From positions 1 through 64,000 of the forward strand of contig NZ_VXKS01000004.1 in the NCBI RefSeq assembly GCF_008711525.1: 64,000 bases of DNA, read 5' to 3'. Of this stretch, positions 38,912 through 47,638 are shown piece by piece. Numbering within the stretch: the first letter of the stretch is position 1; each line of letters starts with the position of its first letter. Source of the stretch: Cysteiniphilum sp. JM-1 (lineage in GTDB: Bacteria > Pseudomonadota > Gammaproteobacteria > Francisellales > Francisellaceae). The position numbers were made by a program, and so were the translations under genes. The notes under the pieces are model-generated. The model was not told the origin of the DNA. It ran no database searches and saw nothing but the letters and a program-made list of their open reading frames with translations.

Positions 38912-40045
38912 ATGTCATTTAAACCCTACATAAGCACCGAGCCATCTATTTTTGGCAAAATGTCCGTAATGGCAAAAAATCATAATGCCATCAACTTCAC
39001 ACAAGGCGCGCCTGATTTCAAAACACCTGATTGGTTGATTGAGCGTTTAAATTATTATGTGCAAAATGGCTTTAATCAATATGCACCGATTCCTGGCGCA
39101 CCCAGTTTAAAGCAAGCGATCGCACATAAAGTAAAGATGTGTTACGGCGTAGATATTAACCCCGAGGACAATGTATCTATTAGCTCTGGTGCCGTTGAAG
39201 CAATTTTTGCACTAATTAGCGCATGTATTGGCAAGGGTGATGAGGTGATCTACTTTGACCCTGCTTTTGATGCCTACCCTTCGATTATTAACTTCAACCA
39301 AGGCATTAGTCGACGCATTCCCTTATTAGCCGATGGCAATATTGATCTGGAGACGTTAGCACAAACGATTAATGCTAAGACAAAGCTGATCATTCTTAAC
39401 TCGCCTCATAATCCTATGGGCAGTGTGATTACAAAATCTCAATATGCAGAAATCGCAAAATTGATCAAAGGTCGAGATATTTTATTGCTTAGTGATGAGG
39501 TATATGAGCATATTTACGCAGGAGATTCTTATACCAGCGCTTTGCAAATCCCAGAGCTTAAAGATCAACTTGTCGTTGCGCAATCCCTTGGCAAGACCTA
39601 TAACCTCACTGGTTGGCGTCTAGGTGTTTGTATTGCGCCACTTGCAATTATCCAAATGATAAATGCGATGAAACAATTCACAAGCTTCAGCGCGCCACAC
39701 CCGATGCAATTAGCACTAGCCGATGGCATTAATGCACATCCTGAGTACTGGCAGGACTTACCTAAACTTTATCAAGCACAGCATAAAAAGTTAGTCAATG
39801 GCTTAGCCCACAGCCGCTTTAAAGTACTACCATGGGCAGGATCACCTTTTCAGATACTTGATTACACAGCGATTTCTGATGAGGATGACTTTAGTTTCTG
39901 TCAACGTTTGATTCATGAGCATGGTGTTGGACTGGTACCAATTTCATCATTACATGAAACGCCAAAGCAGGGACTAGTACGTTTATGCTTTGCCAAATAT
40001 GACGATGTCTTATTAGAAGGAGTCAAACGCCTATGTCAAGTCTAA
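38912..40045 (+). CDS. Methionine/glutamine-type aminotransferase (YbdL-like)
   Basis: 377 residues, PLP fold type I. NFTQGAPDFKTPDWL, the central LLLSDEVYEHI and SLGKTYNLTGWRLG with the PLP lysine are visible. Enzymes of this branch prefer methionine, glutamine or aromatic amino acids. It overlaps the omega-amidase gene by 13 bases, a pairing that points to transamination with glutamine followed by removal of the ketoglutaramate amide. Confidence 0.85.
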   Translation: MSFKPYISTEPSIFGKMSVMAKNHNAINFTQGAPDFKTPDWLIERLNYYVQNGFNQYAPIPGAPSLKQAIAHKVKMCYGVDINPEDNVSISSGAVEAIFALISACIGKGDEVIYFDPAFDAYPSIINFNQGISRRIPLLADGNIDLETLAQTINAKTKLIILNSPHNPMGSVITKSQYAEIAKLIKGRDILLLSDEVYEHIYAGDSYTSALQIPELKDQLVVAQSLGKTYNLTGWRLGVCIAPLAIIQMINAMKQFTSFSAPHPMQLALADGINAHPEYWQDLPKLYQAQHKKLVNGLAHSRFKVLPWAGSPFQILDYTAISDEDDFSFCQRLIHEHGVGLVPISSLHETPKQGLVRLCFAKYDDVLLEGVKRLCQV

Positions 40046-40818
40046 AAGTCGCCGTCATTCAATCTGATATCGCGTGGGAAGACAAACATCAAAACTATAC
40101 TCACTTTGAAAAGACCATTGCTGGGCTTGAGCCTTGTGATCTGATTGTGCTGCCAGAGATGTTTAATGTCGGCTTCACCCCAAATATGGATAAAGCCATC
40201 ACGCCAGAGGATGAGATCATCAGCTGGCTAAAGCACCAAGCACAATACAAGAATGCCGCGATCATCGGCAGCGTTGTGGTGTTAAATAATATGCAAAAAG
40301 CAGTTAATCGTTTGTTTTTTGTCACACCCGAGGGCTTAGTTTCTCATTATGATAAACGTCATTTATTTGTGCTATCCGATGAATACAAACTATTATCTGC
40401 CGGTCAATCGCGTGAAATTGTTCATTATAAGGGTTTTAATATTCTCTTAAGCATTTGCTTTGATTTGAGATTCCCTGTTTTTAACTGCAATAACAATGAC
40501 TATGATCTGTTGATCAATATCGCCAGCTGGCCTGCTAAGCGTCGAGAACATTGGCGCACGTTATTACAAGCTCGCGCGATTGAAAATCAAGCTTATGTTA
40601 TCGGCTGCAATCGCATTGGTCGTGATGGTTTAGGTTTTGATTACAGTGGCGATAGTCTATGCATTCACTTTGATGGTGAGATTAAACAAGATATTGCTAC
40701 GTATACATCAGGCGCTTTATATCATACATTTGATAAAGGCAGTTTGGATGACTATCGAAATAATTTTAAAGTCCTCGCATCGCAAGATAAATTTAGCTTA
40801 AATTTGACCACAAATTAA
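40033..40818 (+). CDS. Omega-amidase (nitrilase family, YafV-like)
   Basis: 261 residues. The E-K-C triad is visible in LPEMFN, YDKRHLF and SICFDLRFP; NWPAKR-like SWPAKRREHWRTLLQARAIENQ is typical of omega-amidases. They hydrolyse alpha-ketoglutaramate or ketosuccinamate, pulling glutamine transaminase reactions forward. It is translationally coupled to the aminotransferase. Confidence 0.88.
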   Translation: MSSLKVAVIQSDIAWEDKHQNYTHFEKTIAGLEPCDLIVLPEMFNVGFTPNMDKAITPEDEIISWLKHQAQYKNAAIIGSVVVLNNMQKAVNRLFFVTPEGLVSHYDKRHLFVLSDEYKLLSAGQSREIVHYKGFNILLSICFDLRFPVFNCNNNDYDLLINIASWPAKRREHWRTLLQARAIENQAYVIGCNRIGRDGLGFDYSGDSLCIHFDGEIKQDIATYTSGALYHTFDKGSLDDYRNNFKVLASQDKFSLNLTTN

Positions 40819-40920
40819 AAATCCACAACTTGGTAATTGTAAGGCGCTAATGACAATGATAGAATGCGCGTCGAATTGTCATGATCTGGCAGCTTATTGA
40901 AAGTATGTTATAAATTCTGA

Positions 40921-40949
40921 TTGCCTTTGCGTCATTTTTTTGCTATAAA
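40921..40949 (+). promoter_or_regulatory. Promoter of rpmB-rpmG
   Basis: TTGCCT (40921-40926), 17 bases, TATAAA (40944-40949), about 60 bases before the rpmB ATG. Confidence 0.6.
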
Positions 40950-41012
40950 GTTGCCCCTTGAGAATTTAATAATTATAACTATTTAATTTACAGCAATTGA
41001 CTGGAGGATAAC

Positions 41013-41249
41013 ATGTCTAGAGTTTGTATGGTTACAGGCAAGCGCCCAATGACTGGCAACAACGTATCACACGCGCAGAACAAAACTAAGCGTCGTTTTT
41101 TACCTAACTTGCACTCACACCGTTTTTGGGTTGAGAGTGAGAACCGCTATGTTCGCTTACGCGTGAGCTCAAAAGGTATGCGCATTATCGATAAAAAAGG
41201 TATCGATTCTGTGTTAGCTGATTTACGTGCACGTAACGTAAAATTCTAA
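41013..41249 (+). CDS. rpmB: 50S ribosomal protein L28
   Basis: 78 residues: [21 protein letters not shown] and [18 protein letters not shown], the zinc-free proteobacterial bL28. GGAGG precedes the ATG. Followed by rpmG, the common pairing. Confidence 0.98.
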   Translation: MSRVCMVTGKRPMTGNNVSHAQNKTKRRFLPNLHSHRFWVESENRYVRLRVSSKGMRIIDKKGIDSVLADLRARNVKF

Positions 41250-41278
41250 TTCACCAGATACTTCAGGAGTAATTTAAT

Positions 41279-41434
41279 ATGCGTGATAAAATCAAATTAG
41301 TTTCAAGCGCTGGCACTGGTCATTTTTATACAACGACTAAAAACAAGCGCACTATGCCAAACAAGATGGAAATCAAAAAGTTTGATCCAGTTGTTCGTCA
41401 ACACGTTCTTTATAAAGAAGCCAAAATCAAATAA
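41279..41434 (+). CDS. rpmG: 50S ribosomal protein L33
   Basis: 51 residues: [20 protein letters not shown] and [18 protein letters not shown]. It is the C-minus form without zinc Cys pairs. CAGGAG precedes the ATG; a terminator follows 9 bases after the stop. Confidence 0.97.
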   Translation: MRDKIKLVSSAGTGHFYTTTKNKRTMPNKMEIKKFDPVVRQHVLYKEAKIK

Positions 41435-41442
41435 TTTCTCTT

Positions 41443-41462
41443 TGCCCAGCTCGGGCATTTTT
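41443..41462 (+). terminator. Rho-independent terminator after rpmG
   Basis: TGCCC(41443-41447), loop AGCTC, GGGCA(41453-41457), then five T. Confidence 0.85.
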
Positions 41463-41881
<419 letters not shown>

Positions 41882-42141
41882 GAACGATGGCTAATTATAA
41901 CGGCATTTTTGCAAATAGAAAGAGGTGTTTTTGTTTTTTTAGGAAAAATTTAACTTAAAACATTTGAACGCCTATTTCTCAATCACCAAGACACCAAAAA
42001 CAGCTAAAACACAAACTTAGCACTTCTTTTTAATCCATCACTATGATAGAATCGCCACGCTTAAATTTTTAGGGATTGGTAACAACCCACACAGAAATTA
42101 GCAAAACTGAGTAGTTAATAATAAATATTAAGGTAACAAAG

Positions 42142-42570
42142 ATGAAAACGTTTAGCGCTAAGAGTGATGAAGTCAAAAGAGAATGGCTTTTGATCGATGC
42201 AAATGGTAAAACTTTAGGTCGCCTTGCAACTGAAATTGCAAGACGTCTTCGTGGTAAGCATAAAGCTGAATACACACCTCACGTAGACACAGGTGACTAT
42301 ATTGTTGTAATCAACGCTGGAAAAGTTGCCGTAACTGGTAACAAGCAAAAAGATAAAATTTACTACCACCACACGGGTTATATCGGTGGTCTTAAATCTG
42401 TTTCTTTCGAGAAACTAATCGCGCAACACCCAGAGCGTGCGATCGAATCTGCTGTTAAAGGCATGCTTCCTAAAAATCCTTTAGGTCGTGCGATGTACAA
42501 AAAGTTAAAAGTTTATGCAGGTGAATCTCATCCGCATACAGCGCAACAACCACTTGTTTTAGAAATATAA
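42142..42570 (+). CDS. rplM: 50S ribosomal protein L13
   Basis: 142 residues: [39 protein letters not shown] and [20 protein letters not shown] are diagnostic of uL13. A TAGAAT box (42047-42052) may be its -10. Followed by rpsI in the usual pair. Confidence 0.98.
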   Translation: MKTFSAKSDEVKREWLLIDANGKTLGRLATEIARRLRGKHKAEYTPHVDTGDYIVVINAGKVAVTGNKQKDKIYYHHTGYIGGLKSVSFEKLIAQHPERAIESAVKGMLPKNPLGRAMYKKLKVYAGESHPHTAQQPLVLEI

Positions 42571-42585
42571 GAATAGGATAGGAAA

Positions 42586-42978
42586 ATGACTCAAGCATAC
42601 AATTACGGTACTGGTCGTCGCAAGAGCTCAGTTGCTCGTGTATTTATGAAAAAAGGCACTGGCAGCATTATTGTTAACGGTTTGCCACTAGATGATTACT
42701 TCGGTCGCAAGACTGCAAGCATGGTTGTACGTCAGCCACTTGATTTAACGAACAACCTAGAAAGCTTTGACTTCAAAATCAACGTTCATGGCGGTGGTGA
42801 AACAGGTCAATCTGGCGCAATCCGTTTAGGTATTGCTCGCGCTTTAGTTGACTTTGATGAGAGCTTAAAACCTGAACTACGTCATGCTGGATTTATCACA
42901 CGTGACCCACGTAAAGTTGAACGTAAGAAAGTTGGCTTTAGAAAAGCACGTAGAAAACGTCAATTCTCTAAGCGTTAA
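42586..42978 (+). CDS. rpsI: 30S ribosomal protein S9
   Basis: 130 residues: [20 protein letters not shown] and the C-terminal tail [12 protein letters not shown], which reaches the P-site tRNA in uS9. 15 bases after rplM. A terminator follows. Confidence 0.98.
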   Translation: MTQAYNYGTGRRKSSVARVFMKKGTGSIIVNGLPLDDYFGRKTASMVVRQPLDLTNNLESFDFKINVHGGGETGQSGAIRLGIARALVDFDESLKPELRHAGFITRDPRKVERKKVGFRKARRKRQFSKR

Positions 42979-43020
42979 TCAACACGTTTACCTTCTACTT
43001 TTTATACATTTTATTTTATT

Positions 43021-43054
43021 AAAAGCCCAACTGAAGCTTCAGCGGGGCTTTTTT
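43021..43054 (+). terminator. Rho-independent terminator after rpsI
   Basis: AAAAGCCC, the inner palindrome CTGAAGCTTCAG (43031-43042), then GGGC and a run of T. Confidence 0.88.
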
Positions 43055-43141
43055 GTTATTACTACGACTTCTATGATGCAAAATGGCTGATCAGTAGTAT
43101 ATAATGTTGAAGCTAATATTGAATAAGGAAAATTGGGATAA

Positions 43142-43750
43142 ATGTCTGCTCAAAACAAACGATCATCAATGACTTTATACACCAACGGTAATGACCCTTT
43201 TTGTCATCGCATTAAAATGATTCTTGCGGAAAAAGACATTAGTGCAGATATTATTGATGTTGTTGCTGAAGATAAATTAGAAGAGCTTTATGAGCTTAAC
43301 CCTTATGGCGGCGTGCCGACATTAATGACAAAGGATCTAATTGTATATGAGCCGAATATCATATTTGAGTATCTTGAAGAGCGTTTTCCCTACCCTCCTT
43401 TATTGTCTGTTTTCCCACTTGAGCGTGCTCAAGCGCGTATGTTATGCAAGAAAATTGACAGTGAATGGATGCCTTATCTTGTCAATGCATTAAACGCTGA
43501 TAATGAAGACATTAGACAAGCGAATAAGATTGCGCTACTTAAGGCACTTTTTTCATTGATTCCGACACTTAGCAGACAATCGTACTTACTTGGTGATGAC
43601 TTCACCATTGCGGATTGCTCACTTGCCGTGATCCTATATAACTTACCTAAGTTAGATATCCGCTTGCCTGAAAAAGCAATGCCGCTCATCAAATATGCGA
43701 AACGTTTATTTGCACGTAATTCATTTAGAAAAAGCATTAGAACTCAATAA
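43142..43750 (+). CDS. sspA: Stringent starvation protein A
   Basis: 202 residues. GST fold: thioredoxin-like half MTLYTNGNDPFCHRIKMILAEKD (about 10-32) and GGVPTLMTKD, EPNIIFEYLEERFPYPPL, then the helical half. It binds RNA polymerase rather than glutathione; in Francisella SspA pairs with MglA to control virulence genes. No MglA gene is visible in this window. Followed by sspB. Confidence 0.93.
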   Translation: MSAQNKRSSMTLYTNGNDPFCHRIKMILAEKDISADIIDVVAEDKLEELYELNPYGGVPTLMTKDLIVYEPNIIFEYLEERFPYPPLLSVFPLERAQARMLCKKIDSEWMPYLVNALNADNEDIRQANKIALLKALFSLIPTLSRQSYLLGDDFTIADCSLAVILYNLPKLDIRLPEKAMPLIKYAKRLFARNSFRKSIRTQ

Positions 43751-43761
43751 GGAATACCACC

Positions 43762-44166
43762 ATGGCAATGTTACGCGCTTACTTAGTTGAAGCAACCTAT
43801 GACTGGATGATCGATCATGATTTAACACCCTATTTACTTGTTGATACCGAATATGAAGGTGTGATCTTACCCGAAAGCCATATCGATGAAGACGGTAAGA
43901 TGCTACTTAATATCGCGCCTGAAGCAATTGAACGCTTTGACTGTGATGATCAGTTTATTCGTTTTGACGCCACATTTGATGGCGAAGTGATGTCACTGCA
44001 AATCCCTGTTGAAGCAGTACTTGAGCTTTACGCCGGTGAAACCGCGCAAGGTCTTTATGCTCGTGAGTTTGGTTATGGCATTGATGTTAATGAGGGTGAT
44101 GATAATGACGTTAACCCTTCAAAAAATAGCGCACAAAAAGGCAGTGGCGGGCTGCATTTGGTTTAG
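43762..44166 (+). CDS. sspB: ClpXP adaptor SspB
   Basis: 134 residues. YDWMIDHDLTPYLLVDTEY and LNIAPEAIERFDCDDQFIRFDATFDG are the SspB substrate-binding domain that captures ssrA tags; the acidic linker (NEGDDNDVN) and GGLHLV tail dock on ClpX. 11 bases after sspA. Confidence 0.95.
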   Translation: MAMLRAYLVEATYDWMIDHDLTPYLLVDTEYEGVILPESHIDEDGKMLLNIAPEAIERFDCDDQFIRFDATFDGEVMSLQIPVEAVLELYAGETAQGLYAREFGYGIDVNEGDDNDVNPSKNSAQKGSGGLHLV

Positions 44167-44168
44167 CC

Positions 44169-44552
44169 ATGTTAGATTATAGCTTTCTTATCGGACTTGG
44201 CATTGGCAGTATTATCTGCTTTTATACAATATTCCGCTTACGCAAACAGTTTAAAATCATCCTAATGCAACGTGAACAACGTTTATTTGCTCTAACCTCA
44301 GTCACTGAAAAACTCGTTGCCAGCGCCAACCTACAACGCAGCGGCTTATTAAATAAAGAAATCGAAGACTCTCTACTTGAAGGGCTTAATATGTCGGCGA
44401 TTGAAAAAGCGGGCATTACGATCCGTGGACTCGCAAATCGCAACTTATCACGCCCAGAAAGCATGCAATTTTGTCTTGATCGTTTGCAAAAAAATATCGA
44501 TCAACTGGAAAAAGATTATAACGACCCATTTCGTTGGAAAAAACCTAGTTAA
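44169..44552 (+). CDS. Membrane-anchored coiled-coil protein, unknown
   Basis: 127 residues. One N-terminal TM helix (YSFLIGLGIGSIICFYTIFRL), then a basic helix and a mostly alpha-helical cytoplasmic part with LQKNIDQLEKDYNDPFRWKK at the end. Not recognised. The start is 2 bases after sspB, so it probably belongs to the same transcript. Confidence 0.7.
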   Translation: MLDYSFLIGLGIGSIICFYTIFRLRKQFKIILMQREQRLFALTSVTEKLVASANLQRSGLLNKEIEDSLLEGLNMSAIEKAGITIRGLANRNLSRPESMQFCLDRLQKNIDQLEKDYNDPFRWKKPS

Positions 44553-44580
44553 CTTACTAGCTCCATTGCTTCAAGCATGA

Positions 44581-44598
44581 TGTTATCCTAGAATAACA
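44581..44598. promoter_or_regulatory. 18-bp palindrome before panG
   Basis: TGTTATCCTAGAATAACA, arms TGTTAT/ATAACA around CCTAGA; about 110 bp before the panG start. No T-run, so it resembles an operator. The cognate protein is unknown. Confidence 0.4.
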
Positions 44599-44707
44599 CC
44601 CAAGTTGTAAACGTGCGATTTTACTCTTTATTGAGAAAATACAACAACACAGCAGCAACTTAAACTGATACAACCTAGTAAACATACACAACAAGGAACT
44701 TGATCCA

Positions 44708-45463
44708 ATGCGACAGGTATCTCATTCATTAGGCGCCAATCCTAGCTATGGCATTATTGGCAATGGTCGACTTGCGCGACATATACAATTTTATTTTAAG
44801 CTCAAAAATATCCCGCATACTCTATGGCACCGCCAGCAACCGGAGTCTCCTGAAGATACATTAAATCAAAGTGACATTATTCTTCTAGCAATTAGTGACA
44901 ATGCGATAGACGCATTTTTGGATGAGCACCCCCGATTAAATAATAAGTTATGCGTGCATTTTTCAGGTGCTTTAGTTAGCCAACATGCCCTGTCATATCA
45001 TCCATTGATGACATTCTCACCAGAGTTACAAGACCTTGATTTTTACCAAAACCTGTTCTTTGTAGGCGAGGATAATGCGACAATATTTAGCACTATTTTC
45101 CCACAATTAACCAATCCCTTTATTCAAATCCCTCAAGCAAAGAAAGCCTATTATCACGCGCTTTGTGTGATGGCAAATAACTTTACCACACTCTTATGGC
45201 AAAAGTTTTTTGATGAAATGACAACGACATTTGATGCATCATTAAACGATCTTAAACCCTATCTTAAGCAAACACTACTAAACATTGATCACAATTATAA
45301 CACTGCTCTAACAGGTCCTTTAAAGCGCCAAGATTTACAGACAATTAAGCACAACTTAGATGCACTTGAAGAGGATAGTTTTGTCAAAATTTACCAAGCA
45401 TTTGTCGAGGTTTATCAAACAAATTTGGATAATAAAACGGGAGAAGAACATGAGTACGCATAA
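44708..45463 (+). CDS. panG: PanG-type ketopantoate reductase
   Basis: 251 residues. Rossmann start YGIIGNGRLARHIQFYFKLKNI (14-35), DIILLAISDNAID, HFSGALVSQHAL and MTFSPELQDLD, with a DUF2520-like helical C-terminal half. It is not PanE-like beyond the nucleotide fold. In Francisella, PanG has been shown to replace PanE in pantothenate synthesis. Its position directly before panB (14-base overlap) agrees with that role: reduction of ketopantoate to pantoate with NAD(P)H. Confidence 0.85.
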   Translation: MRQVSHSLGANPSYGIIGNGRLARHIQFYFKLKNIPHTLWHRQQPESPEDTLNQSDIILLAISDNAIDAFLDEHPRLNNKLCVHFSGALVSQHALSYHPLMTFSPELQDLDFYQNLFFVGEDNATIFSTIFPQLTNPFIQIPQAKKAYYHALCVMANNFTTLLWQKFFDEMTTTFDASLNDLKPYLKQTLLNIDHNYNTALTGPLKRQDLQTIKHNLDALEEDSFVKIYQAFVEVYQTNLDNKTGEEHEYA

Positions 45464-46274
45464 CTTAATTAACAAGCCGAGCATTAATAATCTGCAAAGC
45501 AAAAAGCTCAAGCAACAAAAGTTATCGATGCTGACTTGTTATGATTTCACTTTCGCGCAAATCATGAATGAAACTGCCATTGACATGTTACTTGTGGGTG
45601 ATAGTGGCGTTATGACGCAATTAGGGTACCCCGACACAACCCATGCGACAATTGATATGATGTGCTTTATGACACAAGCCGTTGTTAAAGGTGCGCCTGA
45701 TAAATTCATCATTGCTGATATGCCATTTCTTGCACAACGCCAAGGCATAGCGCATGCCATACGCTGTGCTGACAGATTAATCAAATGTGGCGCCAATGCC
45801 ATTAAGATTGAAGGTGTTAATGGTCATCAAGAAGTTATTGCGCATATTATTGAATCCGGCATCCCCGTGATGGGACATATTGGATTAACACCGCAATCAG
45901 TACATAGCTTAGGTTATAAAGTGCAAGGCAAAGATCAAGAAGCTGCTAAGAATTTAAAAGAACAAGCGCTGCAACTTCAAGAAATCGGCTGCTTTAGTCT
46001 AGTCATGGAATGTGTACCTAGTGAGCTTGCCAAGGAAATCAGCCAAATGCTTAGCATTCCAGTGATCGGTATTGGAGCAGGTAACGATGCCGATGGGCAG
46101 GTGCTTGTTCTTCAGGATATGCTTGGTTTAAACAGTCATCTCCAACCAAAATTTGTGCGTCACTTCCTCAACGGCTTTAACGATATCAAAGCAGCATTTG
46201 ACGCTTATCATCATGCGGTACAAAGCGGTGACTATCCTAATAAGCAAGAAAGTTACGATATTAAAATTGCATAA
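45450..46274 (+). CDS. panB: 3-methyl-2-oxobutanoate hydroxymethyltransferase
   Basis: 274 residues from the ATG at 45450 (GGGAGAAG upstream). SMLTCYDFTFAQIMNETAID, MLLVGDSGVMTQLGYPDT, FIIADMPF and VMGHIGLTPQSVHSLGG-like (HIGLTPQSVHSLGYKVQGK) are the barrel signatures. It adds a hydroxymethyl group from methylene-THF to ketoisovalerate. Mg2+ ligands D in VGDSG are present. A palindromic repeat separates it from panC. Confidence 0.95.
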   Translation: MSTHNLINKPSINNLQSKKLKQQKLSMLTCYDFTFAQIMNETAIDMLLVGDSGVMTQLGYPDTTHATIDMMCFMTQAVVKGAPDKFIIADMPFLAQRQGIAHAIRCADRLIKCGANAIKIEGVNGHQEVIAHIIESGIPVMGHIGLTPQSVHSLGYKVQGKDQEAAKNLKEQALQLQEIGCFSLVMECVPSELAKEISQMLSIPVIGIGAGNDADGQVLVLQDMLGLNSHLQPKFVRHFLNGFNDIKAAFDAYHHAVQSGDYPNKQESYDIKIA

Positions 46275-46315
46275 CTTACTGAAGTTCCGAACTTTAGAAA
46301 AACTATGACTTTATA

Positions 46316-46429
46316 AACACCCCGTCAGCCTACGGCTGCCACCCCTCTTGAAAAGAGGGGAATTAGGCAATGGTTATTTTTTATTCCCCTCTTTGCAAGA
46401 GGGGTGCCGAGTTTACGAGGCGGGGTGTT
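46316..46429. repeat. 114-bp nested palindrome (MITE/REP-like)
   Basis: Outer arms AACACCCCG(46316-46324)/CGGGGTGTT(46421-46429). Inside, CCCCTCTT/AAGAGGGG hairpins occur once in each half and CAGCC/GGCTG lies in the left half. Between panB and panC; it may be transcribed with the operon. Confidence 0.88.
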
Positions 46430-46472
46430 GAAATAGAAAAAGACCGTAACGCCAGTAACTTAAGGAAACTCA

Positions 46473-47264
46473 ATGAAGATTTTTAATGATATCGCCTCTT
46501 GGCAAACAACACGCCAACAAATCGCAACGGATAAAACCCTAGGTGTTGTAATGACCATGGGCGCACTGCATAAAGGCCATTTGAGCTTAATCAAGCAAAG
46601 CCAACAAGACAATGACTACACATTGGTAACAATTTTTGTCAATCCGACCCAATTTAATAATCAAGGCGACTTTGACAATTACCCAAACACATGGCAACAA
46701 GATGTTGATTTACTGACGATGGAAGGCGTTGATTTTCTACTATCGCCACACAAAGAGATGCTCTACCCTGATAATTATAACTATCAGATCAATGAGAAAA
46801 GTTTAAGCCAAACACTCTGTGGTGCTTCACGCCCTGGACATTTTGAGGGGATGCTGACCATTGTTATGAAGCTGTTAAATATTGCCCGAGCGAATAATGC
46901 CTACTTTGGCGAAAAAGATTACCAACAATTTCAGCTAATCAAAGGCATGGCTGACGCATTTTTTATCCCAACCAACATCGTTAGCTGCCCAATTATTCGT
47001 GAAGAAGATGAACTCGCTTTTAGCTCAAGAAATTTACGCCTAGATGAGAGCGCTCGCAAAAAGGCAGGCTATTTTGCCCAAATGATTCGTCAAACTCATG
47101 ATATTGAGCAAGTGAAAAATGCACTCATCGCTAACCATATCACAATTGATTATCTAGAGGATATTGATAATCGACGCTTTGCAGCAGTAATTATTGACGA
47201 TGTTCGCCTAATTGATAATTTCCCACTTACTGAAATCACCAAACTTACTAAGGAAAATGCATGA
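46473..47264 (+). CDS. panC: Pantothenate synthetase
   Basis: 263 residues. VMTMGALHKGHLSLIKQSQ (about 26-44) with the HKGH ATP site, and KDYQQFQLIKGMADAFF; PNTW-type FVNPTQF and SSRNLRLD are kept. It joins pantoate and beta-alanine using ATP. Its stop overlaps panD by 4 bases. Confidence 0.95.
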   Translation: MKIFNDIASWQTTRQQIATDKTLGVVMTMGALHKGHLSLIKQSQQDNDYTLVTIFVNPTQFNNQGDFDNYPNTWQQDVDLLTMEGVDFLLSPHKEMLYPDNYNYQINEKSLSQTLCGASRPGHFEGMLTIVMKLLNIARANNAYFGEKDYQQFQLIKGMADAFFIPTNIVSCPIIREEDELAFSSRNLRLDESARKKAGYFAQMIRQTHDIEQVKNALIANHITIDYLEDIDNRRFAAVIIDDVRLIDNFPLTEITKLTKENA

Positions 47265-47638
47265 AACGCACACTATTAAAGTCTAAAATCCATATGGCAA
47301 CCGTCACAGAAGCAAACCTTAATTATTACGGCTCAATCAGCATTGATCACGCGCTTTGTAAAGAGGCAAATCTCATTCCTTTTGAGCGCGTTGAAATCTA
47401 TAACTGCAATAATGGTGCGCGCTTTGCCACCTATGTCATCTTGGGTGATAAAGGTGAAATTTGCTTAAATGGTGCCGCAGCACGCCATGTCGCGACGGGT
47501 GACACCGTCATTATTGCATCTTATGCTGAATATGAGGCGCATGAGTTAACAGATCACAATCCTCATCTTGTCTTTGTTGATAAGCAAAATGACGTGATTG
47601 AAATTAAGCGCTATTTGGATTCCTCCATTAATCATTAA
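47261..47638 (+). CDS. panD: Aspartate 1-decarboxylase proenzyme
   Basis: 125 residues. The self-cleavage site Y-G24-S25 is present (YYGSISIDHALCKEA), which generates the pyruvoyl cofactor. It makes beta-alanine for PanC. Start ATGA overlaps panC; the end overlaps phoR on the other strand by 4 bases. A PanM/PanZ activator is not seen here. Confidence 0.95.
   Translation: MKRTLLKSKIHMATVTEANLNYYGSISIDHALCKEANLIPFERVEIYNCNNGARFATYVILGDKGEICLNGAAARHVATGDTVIIASYAEYEAHELTDHNPHLVFVDKQNDVIEIKRYLDSSINH

Noticed and set aside
45360-45449. Longer PanB start
   Set aside because: The extra 30 residues lie fully within panG; GGGAGAAG and the family length support 45450.
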